Made by a program: the position numbers and the translations under genes. This document shows positions 8,518-17,008 of a DNA stretch of 64,000 bases, one piece after another; position 1 is the stretch's first letter; each line of letters opens with the position of its first letter. The notes beneath the pieces were generated by a model. It was not told the origin of the DNA, did no database searches, and saw nothing but the letters and a program-made list of their open reading frames with translations. Source of the stretch: Paracoccaceae bacterium (GTDB lineage: Bacteria; Pseudomonadota; Alphaproteobacteria; Rhodobacterales; Rhodobacteraceae); NCBI GenBank assembly GCA_902635985.1, contig CACPPZ010000002.1, forward strand, positions 37,026 to 101,025. The letters run 5' to 3'.

Positions 8518-10353
8518 ATGTTTAAATTTTTTGAGAGCCTTGTAGATCCATTTTGTAAGTATAAGGAAACCGATACTCCACCCAAAGAAATATCAAATTT
8601 TTTAAAAGATTATACCAAGCCTTTCTATTTCCTGTTTGGTGTGACGGCTTTCTTTGCATTTTTATTGGCAACCATCGAACTTCTATTAATTTATGGAATT
8701 GGGCAGATTGTTGACCTAATGCAAACGGGATCAAGACAAGAAATTTTAGAGAATGGCTTCTTTATTGGCTTTTTCTTGATCCTAGCCGGCGTTGGAATGC
8801 CAGTAATTGCCTCTATAGCTGTTTTACTAAACAACAATTCACTTATGCCAAATATAGCAACATTATTCCGCTGGAGGGGTCACAGGCAAGTTATGCGCCA
8901 GTCAGTTGGATGGTTTGAAAATGACTTTGCTGGGAGGATCACAAATAGGGTGATGCAGACCCCTCGGTCAGCAGGTGAAGTAATTTATCACGTATTTGAC
9001 GCATTTAGCTATATTTTAGCTTACTTGGTAGGAGCATTATTTTTACTTGTGACCGCAGAAATAGAACTCATTGTGCCTCTTTTAGTTTGGATGTTTGCTT
9101 ACAGTTATTTGATAGTTTTTGTGGTAAAACGCATTCAGCCAGCATCACAGGCAGCAGCCGATGCTAGGTCAAATTTGAACGGATACATCGTCGATACTTA
9201 TACAAATATCCAATCTGTAAAATTATTCTCGAATGAAAAAAAAGAACTTGAGTATGCAAGAGAGGCGATTGCAGATACCCGAAATACAATTATTAGAGAG
9301 TTGCGATTATATTCCATAATGGATATTTCGCTCTCTTTTTTAAATGGCATTCTAACATCTGGGACAATCGGATGGGCAATATGGCTTTGGTATTCAGAAC
9401 AAACGTCAGTAGGTGTGGTGGCAGCTGCAGCAACGTTAGTTCTGCGTATAAGTGCAATGTCCGGATGGATAATGTGGGCGACTTCCACTTTTTTTCGAGA
9501 ATTAGGTGTTATAAGAGAAGGGTTAGAGACTATAGCCCAACCAGTACAATTAGTGGATCATAAAAACGCTCACAATCTGAACCTTAGTGATTCAAAAATA
9601 GAAGTTCAAAATTTATATCATCATTATGGTCGAAGCTTTGGTGGCCTTGATAATCTAAATATTAAAATTCCTGCTGGACAAAAAGTTGGGTTAGTTGGTC
9701 CCTCAGGAGCAGGAAAATCAACACTTTTTAAATTGCTTTTGCGATTCTACGATGTTGAAAAGGGCAAAATACTTATAGATGAGCAGAATATCTCCCTGAC
9801 AAAGCAAGAAAGTCTAAGAAAGCATATTGGCACAATACAGCAAGAAAGTAGCCTTTTACACAGAAGCATTAGAGAAAACATAAGCTACGGGAGAAGTAAC
9901 GCCACCGAAAAGGAGATAATTGATGCGGCGAAAAAAGCAAGAGCCCACGAATTTATCGTAAACCTGGAGGACAAAGACGGTAATAAAGGATACTCCTCTA
10001 AAGTTGGTGAACGTGGCGTGAAGTTATCTGGAGGACAAAGGCAACGTATTGCACTCGCTCGTGTGATTTTAAAGGATGCGCCAATTTTGCTTATGGACGA
10101 AGCTACAAGCGCACTAGATAGCGATATAGAAGCTGCTATTAAAGAGACTTTATCTTATTTGATGGAAGGAAAGACCGTAATCGCAATAGCACATCGGCTC
10201 TCAACTATTGTAAACATGGATAGGATACTTGTTATGAATAATGGGCGTATTGTTGAAGATGGCTCGCACACTGACTTATTAGGAAATAATGGTCTATATG
10301 CTAAATTGTGGGCACAACAGTCAGGTGGTTTTTTACAGACGACTGTTAAATGA
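8518..10353 (+). CDS. ABC exporter half-transporter (permease-ATPase fusion)
   Basis: A 611-residue type IV ABC exporter subunit: an N-terminal transmembrane domain with about six hydrophobic segments (residues 30-330) and a C-terminal ATPase. The ATPase has Walker A VGPSGAGKST near 393-402, signature LSGGQRQR near 503, Walker B ILLMDEATSALD near 523, and the H-loop AHRLST. All catalytic residues look intact. I chose ATG 8518; a TTG at 8461 in frame would overlap the previous stop and adds residues unlike homologues. Its last 4 bases overlap the next half-transporter, so the two probably form a heterodimer in the inner membrane. The exported substrate is unknown. Confidence 0.9.
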   Translation: MFKFFESLVDPFCKYKETDTPPKEISNFLKDYTKPFYFLFGVTAFFAFLLATIELLLIYGIGQIVDLMQTGSRQEILENGFFIGFFLILAGVGMPVIASIAVLLNNNSLMPNIATLFRWRGHRQVMRQSVGWFENDFAGRITNRVMQTPRSAGEVIYHVFDAFSYILAYLVGALFLLVTAEIELIVPLLVWMFAYSYLIVFVVKRIQPASQAAADARSNLNGYIVDTYTNIQSVKLFSNEKKELEYAREAIADTRNTIIRELRLYSIMDISLSFLNGILTSGTIGWAIWLWYSEQTSVGVVAAAATLVLRISAMSGWIMWATSTFFRELGVIREGLETIAQPVQLVDHKNAHNLNLSDSKIEVQNLYHHYGRSFGGLDNLNIKIPAGQKVGLVGPSGAGKSTLFKLLLRFYDVEKGKILIDEQNISLTKQESLRKHIGTIQQESSLLHRSIRENISYGRSNATEKEIIDAAKKARAHEFIVNLEDKDGNKGYSSKVGERGVKLSGGQRQRIALARVILKDAPILLMDEATSALDSDIEAAIKETLSYLMEGKTVIAIAHRLSTIVNMDRILVMNNGRIVEDGSHTDLLGNNGLYAKLWAQQSGGFLQTTVK

Positions 10354-12188
10354 TTAATTGGATATCAAATAAGATTGACTACAAAAAAGATAGTGTGTCT
10401 CCACCTCCACAAGAGCTCTGGAGGTTCATAGTCTGGTCTTGTGGCGGAACCTGGAAATATATTTTTTTTGGCGCTGCTGCCAGCACATTAGCCGGGTCAT
10501 TCGAAATGATAACCACGATCGCTCTCGGGTGGGTAGTTGACGCCGCACAGGCAGATAGTGGACGCTCATTTTTCTTCAGTACAAATAAGTTTCTTTTACT
10601 TTTGTGCATATTAATTTTTGTATTTTTGAGGCCATTAAGTTTTTGCCTAAGCGCGCTTTTTCAAGCGATTCTTGGACCCAAAATATTAAATATGACATTG
10701 CTGAAACTTCATAAATGGACTTTAGGCCAGTCTATAAGTTTTTTTGACAACGACTTTGCTGGCAGAATAGCGCAAAAACAACTCCAAACTGCTAACTCTC
10801 TATCAACATTAATTACAGATTTTTTACAAACTGGCGTATACGCTCTGGCATCCGTAGTTTCTGCAATGATTATAGTAGGCGCATTTGATTTAAAAAGCAC
10901 ATTATTTGTAGCAGTCTGGCTAATAACGTATATTGCTCTTATCAAAATATATATGCCAAGGATAAGACGTAAATCAAAGTCTTATGCTGACTCAAAAGCC
11001 ATGGTGTCGGGCCAGGTTATTGACACAATAAGTAATATAAAAACTGTAAAGCAATTCGCACATATTTCTCATGAAAATGATGCGGCTGTATCAGCAATGG
11101 ACAAATACCTGGATCGCTCAATTGACAGACAAAAGACCATGTTAGAGTTCCGCATCGTACTTTTGACACTTGCTGGTTTAATTCCAGTCGGCCTCGTTGG
11201 TTTATCATTGCTGTCGTGGGTCAACAATCTTGCCACGGTCGGAGAGGTTACGATCGCTGGAGCTATTGCTCTGAGACTTGCCCAAATGACGGGATGGGTA
11301 AGTTTCACCCTAATGAATATCTATGCTCAGATCGGCGAAATTGAAGATGGTATAAAAACACTTACGCCAAGGTATACGCTTACAGATCAAGAGCGTGCAA
11401 AAAAGTTAATCATAGTAGAGCCAAAAATAAAAATTGAAAATTTAAAATTTAAATACGGTCGCGAAATTGGAGGAATTACAGACTTGTCACTTGATGTTTC
11501 GGCCGGAGAAAAAATCGGTTTAGTCGGAGCTTCGGGTGCAGGAAAATCTACTTTAGTTAATCTAATACTAAGATTTTATGATGCAGAAGGCGGTCGAATT
11601 TTAATCTCAGACCAAGATATAGCAGAGATTACACAGGATAGCCTTCGTAGTAAAATTTCTGTTGTGGCTCAAGATACATCGATGTTTAATAGATCTGCGT
11701 ATGATAATATTTTATATGGAAATCCAATTGCATCGTCTGACGATGTGATGAACGCTGCAAAAAAAGCTCAGGCACACCAATTCATAATGGATTTGACTGA
11801 CAACCAAGGTCGCTCAGGTTTTGACGCACATCTTGGAGAACGAGGCGTTAAGCTTTCAGGTGGTCAGCGCCAAAGAATAGCTCTAGCGCGTGCAATTCTC
11901 AAAAATGCTCCAATCTTAATTTTAGATGAAGCAACCAGTGCGCTGGATAGCGAAACCGAAGCCGAAATCCAACATGCGTTAGATTACGTGATGCGCGACA
12001 AAACTGTAATTGCTATAGCTCACCGACTATCAACTATCGTAAAAATGGATAGAATTATTCTTCTACATGAAGGGAAAATAGTGGAACAGGGGACACACAA
12101 CGAATTACTAACGCATGGCGGATTATATTCAAAGTACTGGGAGCGGCAATCCGGTGGCTTTATTGGCATTGATAAGATAGCTGTTTGA
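10350..12188 (+). CDS. ABC exporter half-transporter, partner of the preceding gene
   Basis: A 612-residue permease-ATPase fusion of the same type as the gene before it, with which it shares an ATGA overlap. Transmembrane segments occupy about residues 30-320. The ATPase has Walker A VGASGAGKST near 392-401, LSGGQRQR near 502 and ILILDEATSALD near 522. Because both partners keep complete Walker and signature motifs, there is no sign of the degenerate site seen in some heterodimeric exporters. Lipid or drug export is possible for this family, but the sequence does not say which. The run of forward genes from hslO appears to end here. Confidence 0.9.
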   Translation: MINWISNKIDYKKDSVSPPPQELWRFIVWSCGGTWKYIFFGAAASTLAGSFEMITTIALGWVVDAAQADSGRSFFFSTNKFLLLLCILIFVFLRPLSFCLSALFQAILGPKILNMTLLKLHKWTLGQSISFFDNDFAGRIAQKQLQTANSLSTLITDFLQTGVYALASVVSAMIIVGAFDLKSTLFVAVWLITYIALIKIYMPRIRRKSKSYADSKAMVSGQVIDTISNIKTVKQFAHISHENDAAVSAMDKYLDRSIDRQKTMLEFRIVLLTLAGLIPVGLVGLSLLSWVNNLATVGEVTIAGAIALRLAQMTGWVSFTLMNIYAQIGEIEDGIKTLTPRYTLTDQERAKKLIIVEPKIKIENLKFKYGREIGGITDLSLDVSAGEKIGLVGASGAGKSTLVNLILRFYDAEGGRILISDQDIAEITQDSLRSKISVVAQDTSMFNRSAYDNILYGNPIASSDDVMNAAKKAQAHQFIMDLTDNQGRSGFDAHLGERGVKLSGGQRQRIALARAILKNAPILILDEATSALDSETEAEIQHALDYVMRDKTVIAIAHRLSTIVKMDRIILLHEGKIVEQGTHNELLTHGGLYSKYWERQSGGFIGIDKIAV

Positions 12189-12271
12189 AATTTCGAATAC
12201 TATCATCTAGATCATTTAGTGATTAATACTGTCTAAATATAGATTAAACAAACCTTATAAAGAGATAAAAT

Positions 12272-12760
12272 GTGTTAAAACGAGACTTCATTATAATTGG
12301 AATTAGTTGGCTTTTTAATGCCGGGTTTGTACTTTCAGCAACTAAATCACAAGAGGTAACCGAAATTGTCGTAAAAAAGAGTAAGAGAAAATTATATCTC
12401 CTCAGTGGTAATGAAATAATTAAGTCATACAAGGTAGATCTTGGTTTTGCTCCAAAGGGCCACAAAAACTTTGAAGGTGATGGCAAAACTCCCGAGGGAG
12501 CCTATAAAATCGATAGAAAGAACGAAAACAGTAAATACTATCTATCTGTTGGCATTTCGTACCCAAACGCAAAAGACCAACATTTTGCAAAGCTTAAAGG
12601 TAAACTTCCAGGAGGCGATATATTTATACATGGGACCGATAAACCTTTTCGCTGGTTTCAAAAAGATTGGACAGCAGGATGCATTGCAGTAAATAATAAA
12701 GAAATTCGTGAAATTTTTAAGTTGGTAAGAATTGGCACGCCAATCTTTATTGAACCGTAG
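12272..12760 (+). CDS. L,D-transpeptidase-fold protein, YafK/DpaA-like
   Basis: A 162-residue exported protein with a hydrophobic signal sequence (about residues 6-23) and a YkuD catalytic domain. The catalytic pair is His120 in FIHGTD and Cys137 in DWTAGCIAV. The DWTxGCIAV form, rather than the common S-H-G-C-x-R, is what I recall for the YafK/DpaA group; E. coli DpaA cleaves the link between peptidoglycan and Braun lipoprotein. Here an activity in peptidoglycan crosslinking or lipoprotein release is inferred only. Start is a GTG at 12272; the ATG two bases earlier runs straight into a stop. Its 3' end overlaps the convergent CAP gene by 14 bases. Confidence 0.85.
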   Translation: MLKRDFIIIGISWLFNAGFVLSATKSQEVTEIVVKKSKRKLYLLSGNEIIKSYKVDLGFAPKGHKNFEGDGKTPEGAYKIDRKNENSKYYLSVGISYPNAKDQHFAKLKGKLPGGDIFIHGTDKPFRWFQKDWTAGCIAVNNKEIREIFKLVRIGTPIFIEP

Positions 12761-13280
12761 ACAGCGAATTTCCACCAAGGATCATAGCCCACCAGATTTT
12801 TCCATTACGCTCTTGGTACCAAGCAAATCCTAATTCATTTGCTCTTGGATCTAATATAACTTCTCGCGTACTTTCACTATTTATCCAAGCTGTTAGTGTG
12901 GTAATCTCACTTTCATAGGTTTCTGAAATTGTCTCACCCAAAAATACTTTCTCGTATCCGACTCGAGCTACCCTATCTAGTGGAGATGATCCATCTGAAC
13001 CAAAATGCCAGGGTCTATTTTGTATAGACATATCACGGGCGTGAGTAGCTGCAGCTGCATTTAATTCTGAATTAAATTCAAGAATCTGAATGCCTTTTGC
13101 AATACGCAAGGCATTTACTGCATCCAACATTCGGAATTTAACATGACCAACATTTTGCCTTTTTAATTTGTATATTTTAGGTAACGGTTTTCCATCAGGG
13201 CCCATTTCTGGAGGCCCCAACGCATTGCAGCCTGATAACCACATTAAACAAAAAACTAAGAGCCACTTTATATTCAACAT
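12747..13280 (-). CDS. CAP (SCP/PR-1) domain lipoprotein
   Basis: A 177-residue protein with a lipoprotein signal: hydrophobic residues 5-16 and lipobox LSGC with Cys18 as the acylated residue. The rest (about 45-170) resembles the CAP domain, with the short VNALRIAKGI helix start, ATHARDM carrying His80, His92, and GETISE near 115-120. CAP proteins in bacteria are secreted or lipid-anchored; a general enzymatic role is not established. ATG 13280 is chosen over an in-frame start at 13334 because only the later one begins with a normal signal peptide. It sits between two L,D-transpeptidases on the other strand, suggesting an envelope role by context only. Confidence 0.8.
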   Translation of the reverse strand: MLNIKWLLVFCLMWLSGCNALGPPEMGPDGKPLPKIYKLKRQNVGHVKFRMLDAVNALRIAKGIQILEFNSELNAAAATHARDMSIQNRPWHFGSDGSSPLDRVARVGYEKVFLGETISETYESEITTLTAWINSESTREVILDPRANELGFAWYQERNGKIWWAMILGGNSLSTVQ

Positions 13281-13426
13281 TTTGTTTCCGTTCGCACTAT
13301 TCTTGCTCTTATATTGATACTTAAAGCATATCAAACACAGTTTTATTTAACTTAGCTATTTACTCCTTGTTTAGATTGTAAATAAAACATAATGGCAATG
13401 TTATATTTAATGCCTTGGAGTTAGTT

Positions 13427-14017
13427 ATGGAAGATTGGTCCCGAAGATCATTTGTAATAGCGTCATTTGCCTCAGTAAGCACTCCCGTCTGGGCACAATC
13501 AAATGTTAATGCTGACAATACTACAGAAATTGAACAAGAAATTACAAAAGCTCAACGTCACAACCTTTCAAGCTTTCGTGCACTTGATTGGCGTCCCTAC
13601 TTTAGCAATTTAAAGAATGGTGCAATTCTCGTAGATATGACATCACGCGCTCTACATTTTTGGTCTGAAGACGAGGATATATATAATCTATATCCATCGA
13701 GTGTTCCAATGTCTGACGAGTTGACCCGCAGAGGTCGCACTAAAGTTGTAAAAAAAGTTGAAGGCCCAAGCTGGCGGCCTACGCCTTCTATGCTTGAAAG
13801 AAACCCTGAATGGCCAGAATTTATGCCACCTGGACCAGAAAACCCGTTAGGAACACATGCGTTGTATTTAAGTTGGCAATACTACAGAATTCATGGAACA
13901 CATGACACCAGAAAAATTGGACGCAGATCCTCAAATGGCTGCATTGGATTATATAACGAACATATTAACGAATTATTCAGTTTGACCAAAGTTGGAACAC
14001 AGGTACTACTTATTTGA
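13427..14017 (+). CDS. Tat-exported L,D-transpeptidase (YkuD family)
   Basis: A 196-residue protein with a twin-arginine export signal, WSRRSFV at residues 4-10, followed by a hydrophobic stretch ending near VWA (21-23). The YkuD catalytic histidine is His156 in RIHGTHD and the nucleophile is Cys172 in SSNGCIGLYN. The residue after CI is Gly where many family members have Arg. Such enzymes make 3-3 crosslinks or attach proteins to peptidoglycan. A GGAG ribosome-binding site six bases upstream fixes the ATG at 13427 rather than a TTG at 13415. It is the second transpeptidase-fold gene within 2 kb, but the two differ in motif and export route. Confidence 0.88.
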   Translation: MEDWSRRSFVIASFASVSTPVWAQSNVNADNTTEIEQEITKAQRHNLSSFRALDWRPYFSNLKNGAILVDMTSRALHFWSEDEDIYNLYPSSVPMSDELTRRGRTKVVKKVEGPSWRPTPSMLERNPEWPEFMPPGPENPLGTHALYLSWQYYRIHGTHDTRKIGRRSSNGCIGLYNEHINELFSLTKVGTQVLLI

Positions 14018-14050
14018 AGTACATTTATAAAACTGAAAAAGGGCAACCGG

Positions 14051-14746
14051 TTGATTAAGCCTAAACTTGTTTTAAACGAAATCTCCTATGCAGCTTTTGG
14101 CAAAGTTATCTTAGAGGAACTAACACTTACTTTGGATGAGAAATCTATTGGCATTATAGGCAGAAATGGCTCTGGTAAATCTACATTAGCAAAAATTCTA
14201 TGTGGATTGATTGACCCAAGCCAAGGTAAACTTGAAGTACATATTAATGGCAAAAATCGAAATCATCCTAATCTAAAAATTGGAATAGTATTTCAGAATC
14301 CTGACCATCAAATAATTTTTGGAACAGTTGAGGAGGAAATAGGATTTGGTCTAAAGAACTTGGGATATTCAAAATCAGAAGTAAAAAAGAAAACTGAATT
14401 AACTCTTCAAAAATTTAACAAAGCAAACTGGATTAATTTGTCTACTGCGGCACTATCTCAAGGGCAAAGACAGCTTTTATGCATAATGAGTGTTTTTGCA
14501 ATGAATCCCGCAATTATAATTTTGGATGAGGTGTTCTCAGGGTTAGATTTACCAACAACAAAAGCATTAGATACCTACATAAAAACCTTACCCCAAATGA
14601 TTATACATATAACCCACAACCTACCTAGCCTAGAAAAATGCAATCGCGTCATTTGTTTAGATCATGGAAAGGTACTTTTAGACGGATCACCAAAGTCAGT
14701 ATTACAAGAATACTCAAAGCATATGCTAAGAAACATTCACTTATAA
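14051..14746 (+). CDS. bioM: Biotin ECF transporter ATPase BioM
   Basis: A 231-residue ABC ATPase of the energy-coupling-factor type. Walker A is GRNGSGKST (37-45), the Q-loop region holds VFQNPDHQIIF near 79-89, which is typical of ECF ATPases, and Walker B is IIILDEVFSGLD. The signature reads LSQGQRQ instead of LSGGQ, a minor change. It powers biotin uptake together with the next two genes. Start is TTG 14051 with AAGGG upstream. The stop overlaps the bioN start by one base (TAATG). The assignment to biotin rests on bioY downstream. R. capsulatus BioMNY is a characterised example of the complete system. Confidence 0.9.
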   Translation: MIKPKLVLNEISYAAFGKVILEELTLTLDEKSIGIIGRNGSGKSTLAKILCGLIDPSQGKLEVHINGKNRNHPNLKIGIVFQNPDHQIIFGTVEEEIGFGLKNLGYSKSEVKKKTELTLQKFNKANWINLSTAALSQGQRQLLCIMSVFAMNPAIIILDEVFSGLDLPTTKALDTYIKTLPQMIIHITHNLPSLEKCNRVICLDHGKVLLDGSPKSVLQEYSKHMLRNIHL

Positions 14747-15348
14747 TGCTAGCTCTTCGTTTTCCTCAGCATACTTGGTTAGAAAAAATACCAGCAAGCA
14801 TAAAGTTAGCGCTTTTGGCCACCGCAACTAGTGGAATTTTTTTCATAGAAACACTGGGCATTATGGCAATGCTATTTGTGGCGACAATTGCATTTCAATT
14901 TCTACTAGGCTGGCAAATTTTTAAATTTAGTCTGGGGCTGTTAAAACCCTTATTACCCTTTATCGCAATTATAGTGGTTTGGCATCTTTATTCAGGTGCC
15001 TTAGTTCATGGTGCTATAATTATATCAAGACTATTGTTAATAGTGACGCTCGCCAATATCGTAACTTGCTCAACAAATACTAGTGAGATTTCCGAAATTA
15101 TTGAAAAAATTATAAGCCCCATGCGACTTATAAATATAAATACACAAGCCATTTCACTTAGCGTTCTAATTTTCATCCGGTTCACACCGATTATGCTAGA
15201 GAGGCAAAAAATTTTACAGCTTGCATATAGATGTAGATCGGGTAAACGGCCTTCGTGGCAAATCGTTGTGCCGTTAATATTAAGTGTTATGGATGACGCA
15301 GATCATGTTGCACAATCCCTTAAATCAAGGTCAACTTTAAGAGTATAA
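14746..15348 (+). CDS. bioN: Biotin ECF transporter transmembrane protein BioN
   Basis: A 200-residue membrane protein of the EcfT family: several hydrophobic segments between residues 20 and 140, then a C-terminal cytoplasmic part with RCRSGKR and SLKSRST, which resemble the Ala-Arg-Gly-type coupling helices that contact the ATPases. Start ATG 14746 overlaps the bioM stop by one base; an earlier in-frame start at 14638 would run deep into bioM and is unlikely. It couples BioM to BioY. As in R. capsulatus, only one ATPase gene is present, so BioM presumably acts as a homodimer. Confidence 0.88.
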   Translation: MLALRFPQHTWLEKIPASIKLALLATATSGIFFIETLGIMAMLFVATIAFQFLLGWQIFKFSLGLLKPLLPFIAIIVVWHLYSGALVHGAIIISRLLLIVTLANIVTCSTNTSEISEIIEKIISPMRLININTQAISLSVLIFIRFTPIMLERQKILQLAYRCRSGKRPSWQIVVPLILSVMDDADHVAQSLKSRSTLRV

Positions 15349-15357
15349 GTAATAAAA

Positions 15358-15903
15358 ATGGAAAAAAAGATAGTTCTGGTATCATTGTTCGCAGCTTTGA
15401 TTGCCGTTCTTGGTCTCGCACCAAAAGTGATGCTTGCCTCTGGAGTACCTATTACTGCTCAAAGTATGGGTATAATGTTATGCGGAACCGTTTTAGGAGC
15501 AAAAAGAGGCGCTTTGGCAGTTTTGCTATTTATTACACTAACTGCATTAGGGCTTCCATTATTATCAGGAGGGCGCGGTGGCTTAGGAGTTTTTGCCAGT
15601 CCGAGTGTAGGGTTTATTATTGGATTCCCGTTAGCAGCATATGTTGCTGGTTTGATTACAACTAAATTAAAGATGGTCAAAATATTTTATGCATCCCTGC
15701 TTGGAGCAATCATAGGTGGAATTTTTGTGTTATACATTCCAGGTATCATTGGAATGTCTATAATATTGGGAAAATCGATTTCGGAAGCTATCGTAATTGC
15801 ATTAATTTATTTACCAGGAGATTTGATAAAGGCATTTCTTTGTGCAACGCTCACTCAAACATTATTCAAGCTTCGGCCTGCTGATGTTTTATCACGGAGT
15901 TAA
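15358..15903 (+). CDS. bioY: Biotin transporter substrate-binding subunit BioY
   Basis: The 181-residue S-component that binds biotin. It is almost entirely hydrophobic, with about six membrane helices, and contains the characteristic run VPITAQSMGIMLCG (residues 31-44) and the glycine-rich LSGGRGGLGVF near 63-73 typical of BioY. It follows bioN by nine bases with no clear ribosome-binding site. Its stop codon abuts the stop of the convergent thiolase with no base between them. No biotin biosynthesis gene is visible in the window, so whether the organism depends on uptake cannot be judged here. Confidence 0.95.
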   Translation: MEKKIVLVSLFAALIAVLGLAPKVMLASGVPITAQSMGIMLCGTVLGAKRGALAVLLFITLTALGLPLLSGGRGGLGVFASPSVGFIIGFPLAAYVAGLITTKLKMVKIFYASLLGAIIGGIFVLYIPGIIGMSIILGKSISEAIVIALIYLPGDLIKAFLCATLTQTLFKLRPADVLSRS

Positions 15904-17007
15904 TCAACCTAAGCAGCGAAATATAGCAGAACTTCCTATACCACCCGCCGCGGCAATGGCTGCTATTCCTAATTCACTTGGCGATAGGTCCGAAAACAAT
16001 CTTGTTACAAGTATCGCACCTGAAGCTCCGATAGGATGTCCCCTTGCTAGAGCTCCTCCTTTCGGATTAGTTTTAATATTCTCAAGTCCTGACCCTAAAA
16101 GACATGCCATAGCTTGTGATGCATATGCCTCCATTATTTCAACATGGTTAATATTCGTCTTTTTTAATCCGGAGCACTTTAAAGTCTTTTCTATCGCATC
16201 TATAGGAGCGATCCCAGGCAACTTTGGATTTGCACCTACGGTAGCACCGGATACCAACTCCAGTGCTTTTCCGCCTTCAGGTACATTTTTACAAATTACA
16301 ACAAAGGAGGCAGCATCCGCTGAAATTGCAGTATTTGCGTGCGTTATTGAACCAAATAACTTGGGCGCGCGCTCACAAATTTTTAAGCTCAAATTTCTCG
16401 CATAGGGATCAAAAGAAATATTTTCTGGTCCTATTTTTACGATCTCATTGGTAAGGTATTTTTTTGAATTTAGAGCATTTGCATGACTATTAATAGCAAA
16501 TGCATCTTGATCCTTCTGCGTAAACCCAAATTTCTCGGCAACCTTAAAAGCTGCTTCCGCCATATGTATTTCCTGATCAGAATCTGGCGTAAATTCAGGG
16601 GTGTCATATGGCACCAATATTTTGTCATATTCCTGCGCTAGACGAATTGGCCTATTAGAAAAACTTTCAACACCTCCAGCCACTACTACGTTAGCACTAC
16701 CGGCTTGTACCAATTTTATACCAACCATTATCGCATCAAGGCCACCCACACATTGACGATCGATAGTAAGGCCACCAACCCTTTCCGGTAAACTACTTGC
16801 AAGAGCAATTAATCTAGAAGGATTGCCTCCTGCACCAAGAGCATTCGAGACAATTAATTCGTCTACCTCATCTGATTTTATTCCACTAGATTCTATTACG
16901 CTATTTATGATTGGTGCTGCTAACTCATGTATTTTCAATGAAGAAAGAGGTCCATTAACTGGGGACACAATTGATCGCTTTGCTCCGACAATATAGGCTG
17001 TTTGCAT
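15904..17007 (-). CDS. Thiolase family protein, YhfS-like, lacking the second catalytic cysteine
   Basis: A 367-residue thiolase-fold protein, a little shorter than the usual 390 or so. The acyl-accepting cysteine is Cys86 in DRQCVGGLDA and the catalytic histidine is His324 in ARGHPIGASG. Near the C-terminus, where thiolases normally read CxGGGxG, this protein reads AAAGGIGSSA with Ala352 at the cysteine position, so the usual general acid/base is missing. Start ATG 17007 gives a normal MQTAYIVGAKRS opening; an upstream in-frame start at 17109 would overlap the ligase gene. It is one base downstream of that ligase and faces bioMNY. In B. subtilis, yhfS and yhfT (thiolase and acyl-CoA ligase) share an operon with a bioY homologue, which suggests a biotin or pimelate-related role; this is inference. 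Confidence 0.82.
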   Translation of the reverse strand: MQTAYIVGAKRSIVSPVNGPLSSLKIHELAAPIINSVIESSGIKSDEVDELIVSNALGAGGNPSRLIALASSLPERVGGLTIDRQCVGGLDAIMVGIKLVQAGSANVVVAGGVESFSNRPIRLAQEYDKILVPYDTPEFTPDSDQEIHMAEAAFKVAEKFGFTQKDQDAFAINSHANALNSKKYLTNEIVKIGPENISFDPYARNLSLKICERAPKLFGSITHANTAISADAASFVVICKNVPEGGKALELVSGATVGANPKLPGIAPIDAIEKTLKCSGLKKTNINHVEIMEAYASQAMACLLGSGLENIKTNPKGGALARGHPIGASGAILVTRLFSDLSPSELGIAAIAAAGGIGSSAIFRCLG

Positions 17008-17008
17008 T

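Noticed and set aside
15842..16405. 187-codon open frame on the plus strand antisense to the thiolase
   Set aside because: It overlaps a well-supported thiolase gene, lacks a ribosome-binding site and its translation is rich in Pro/Ala without family features; it is a shadow frame.
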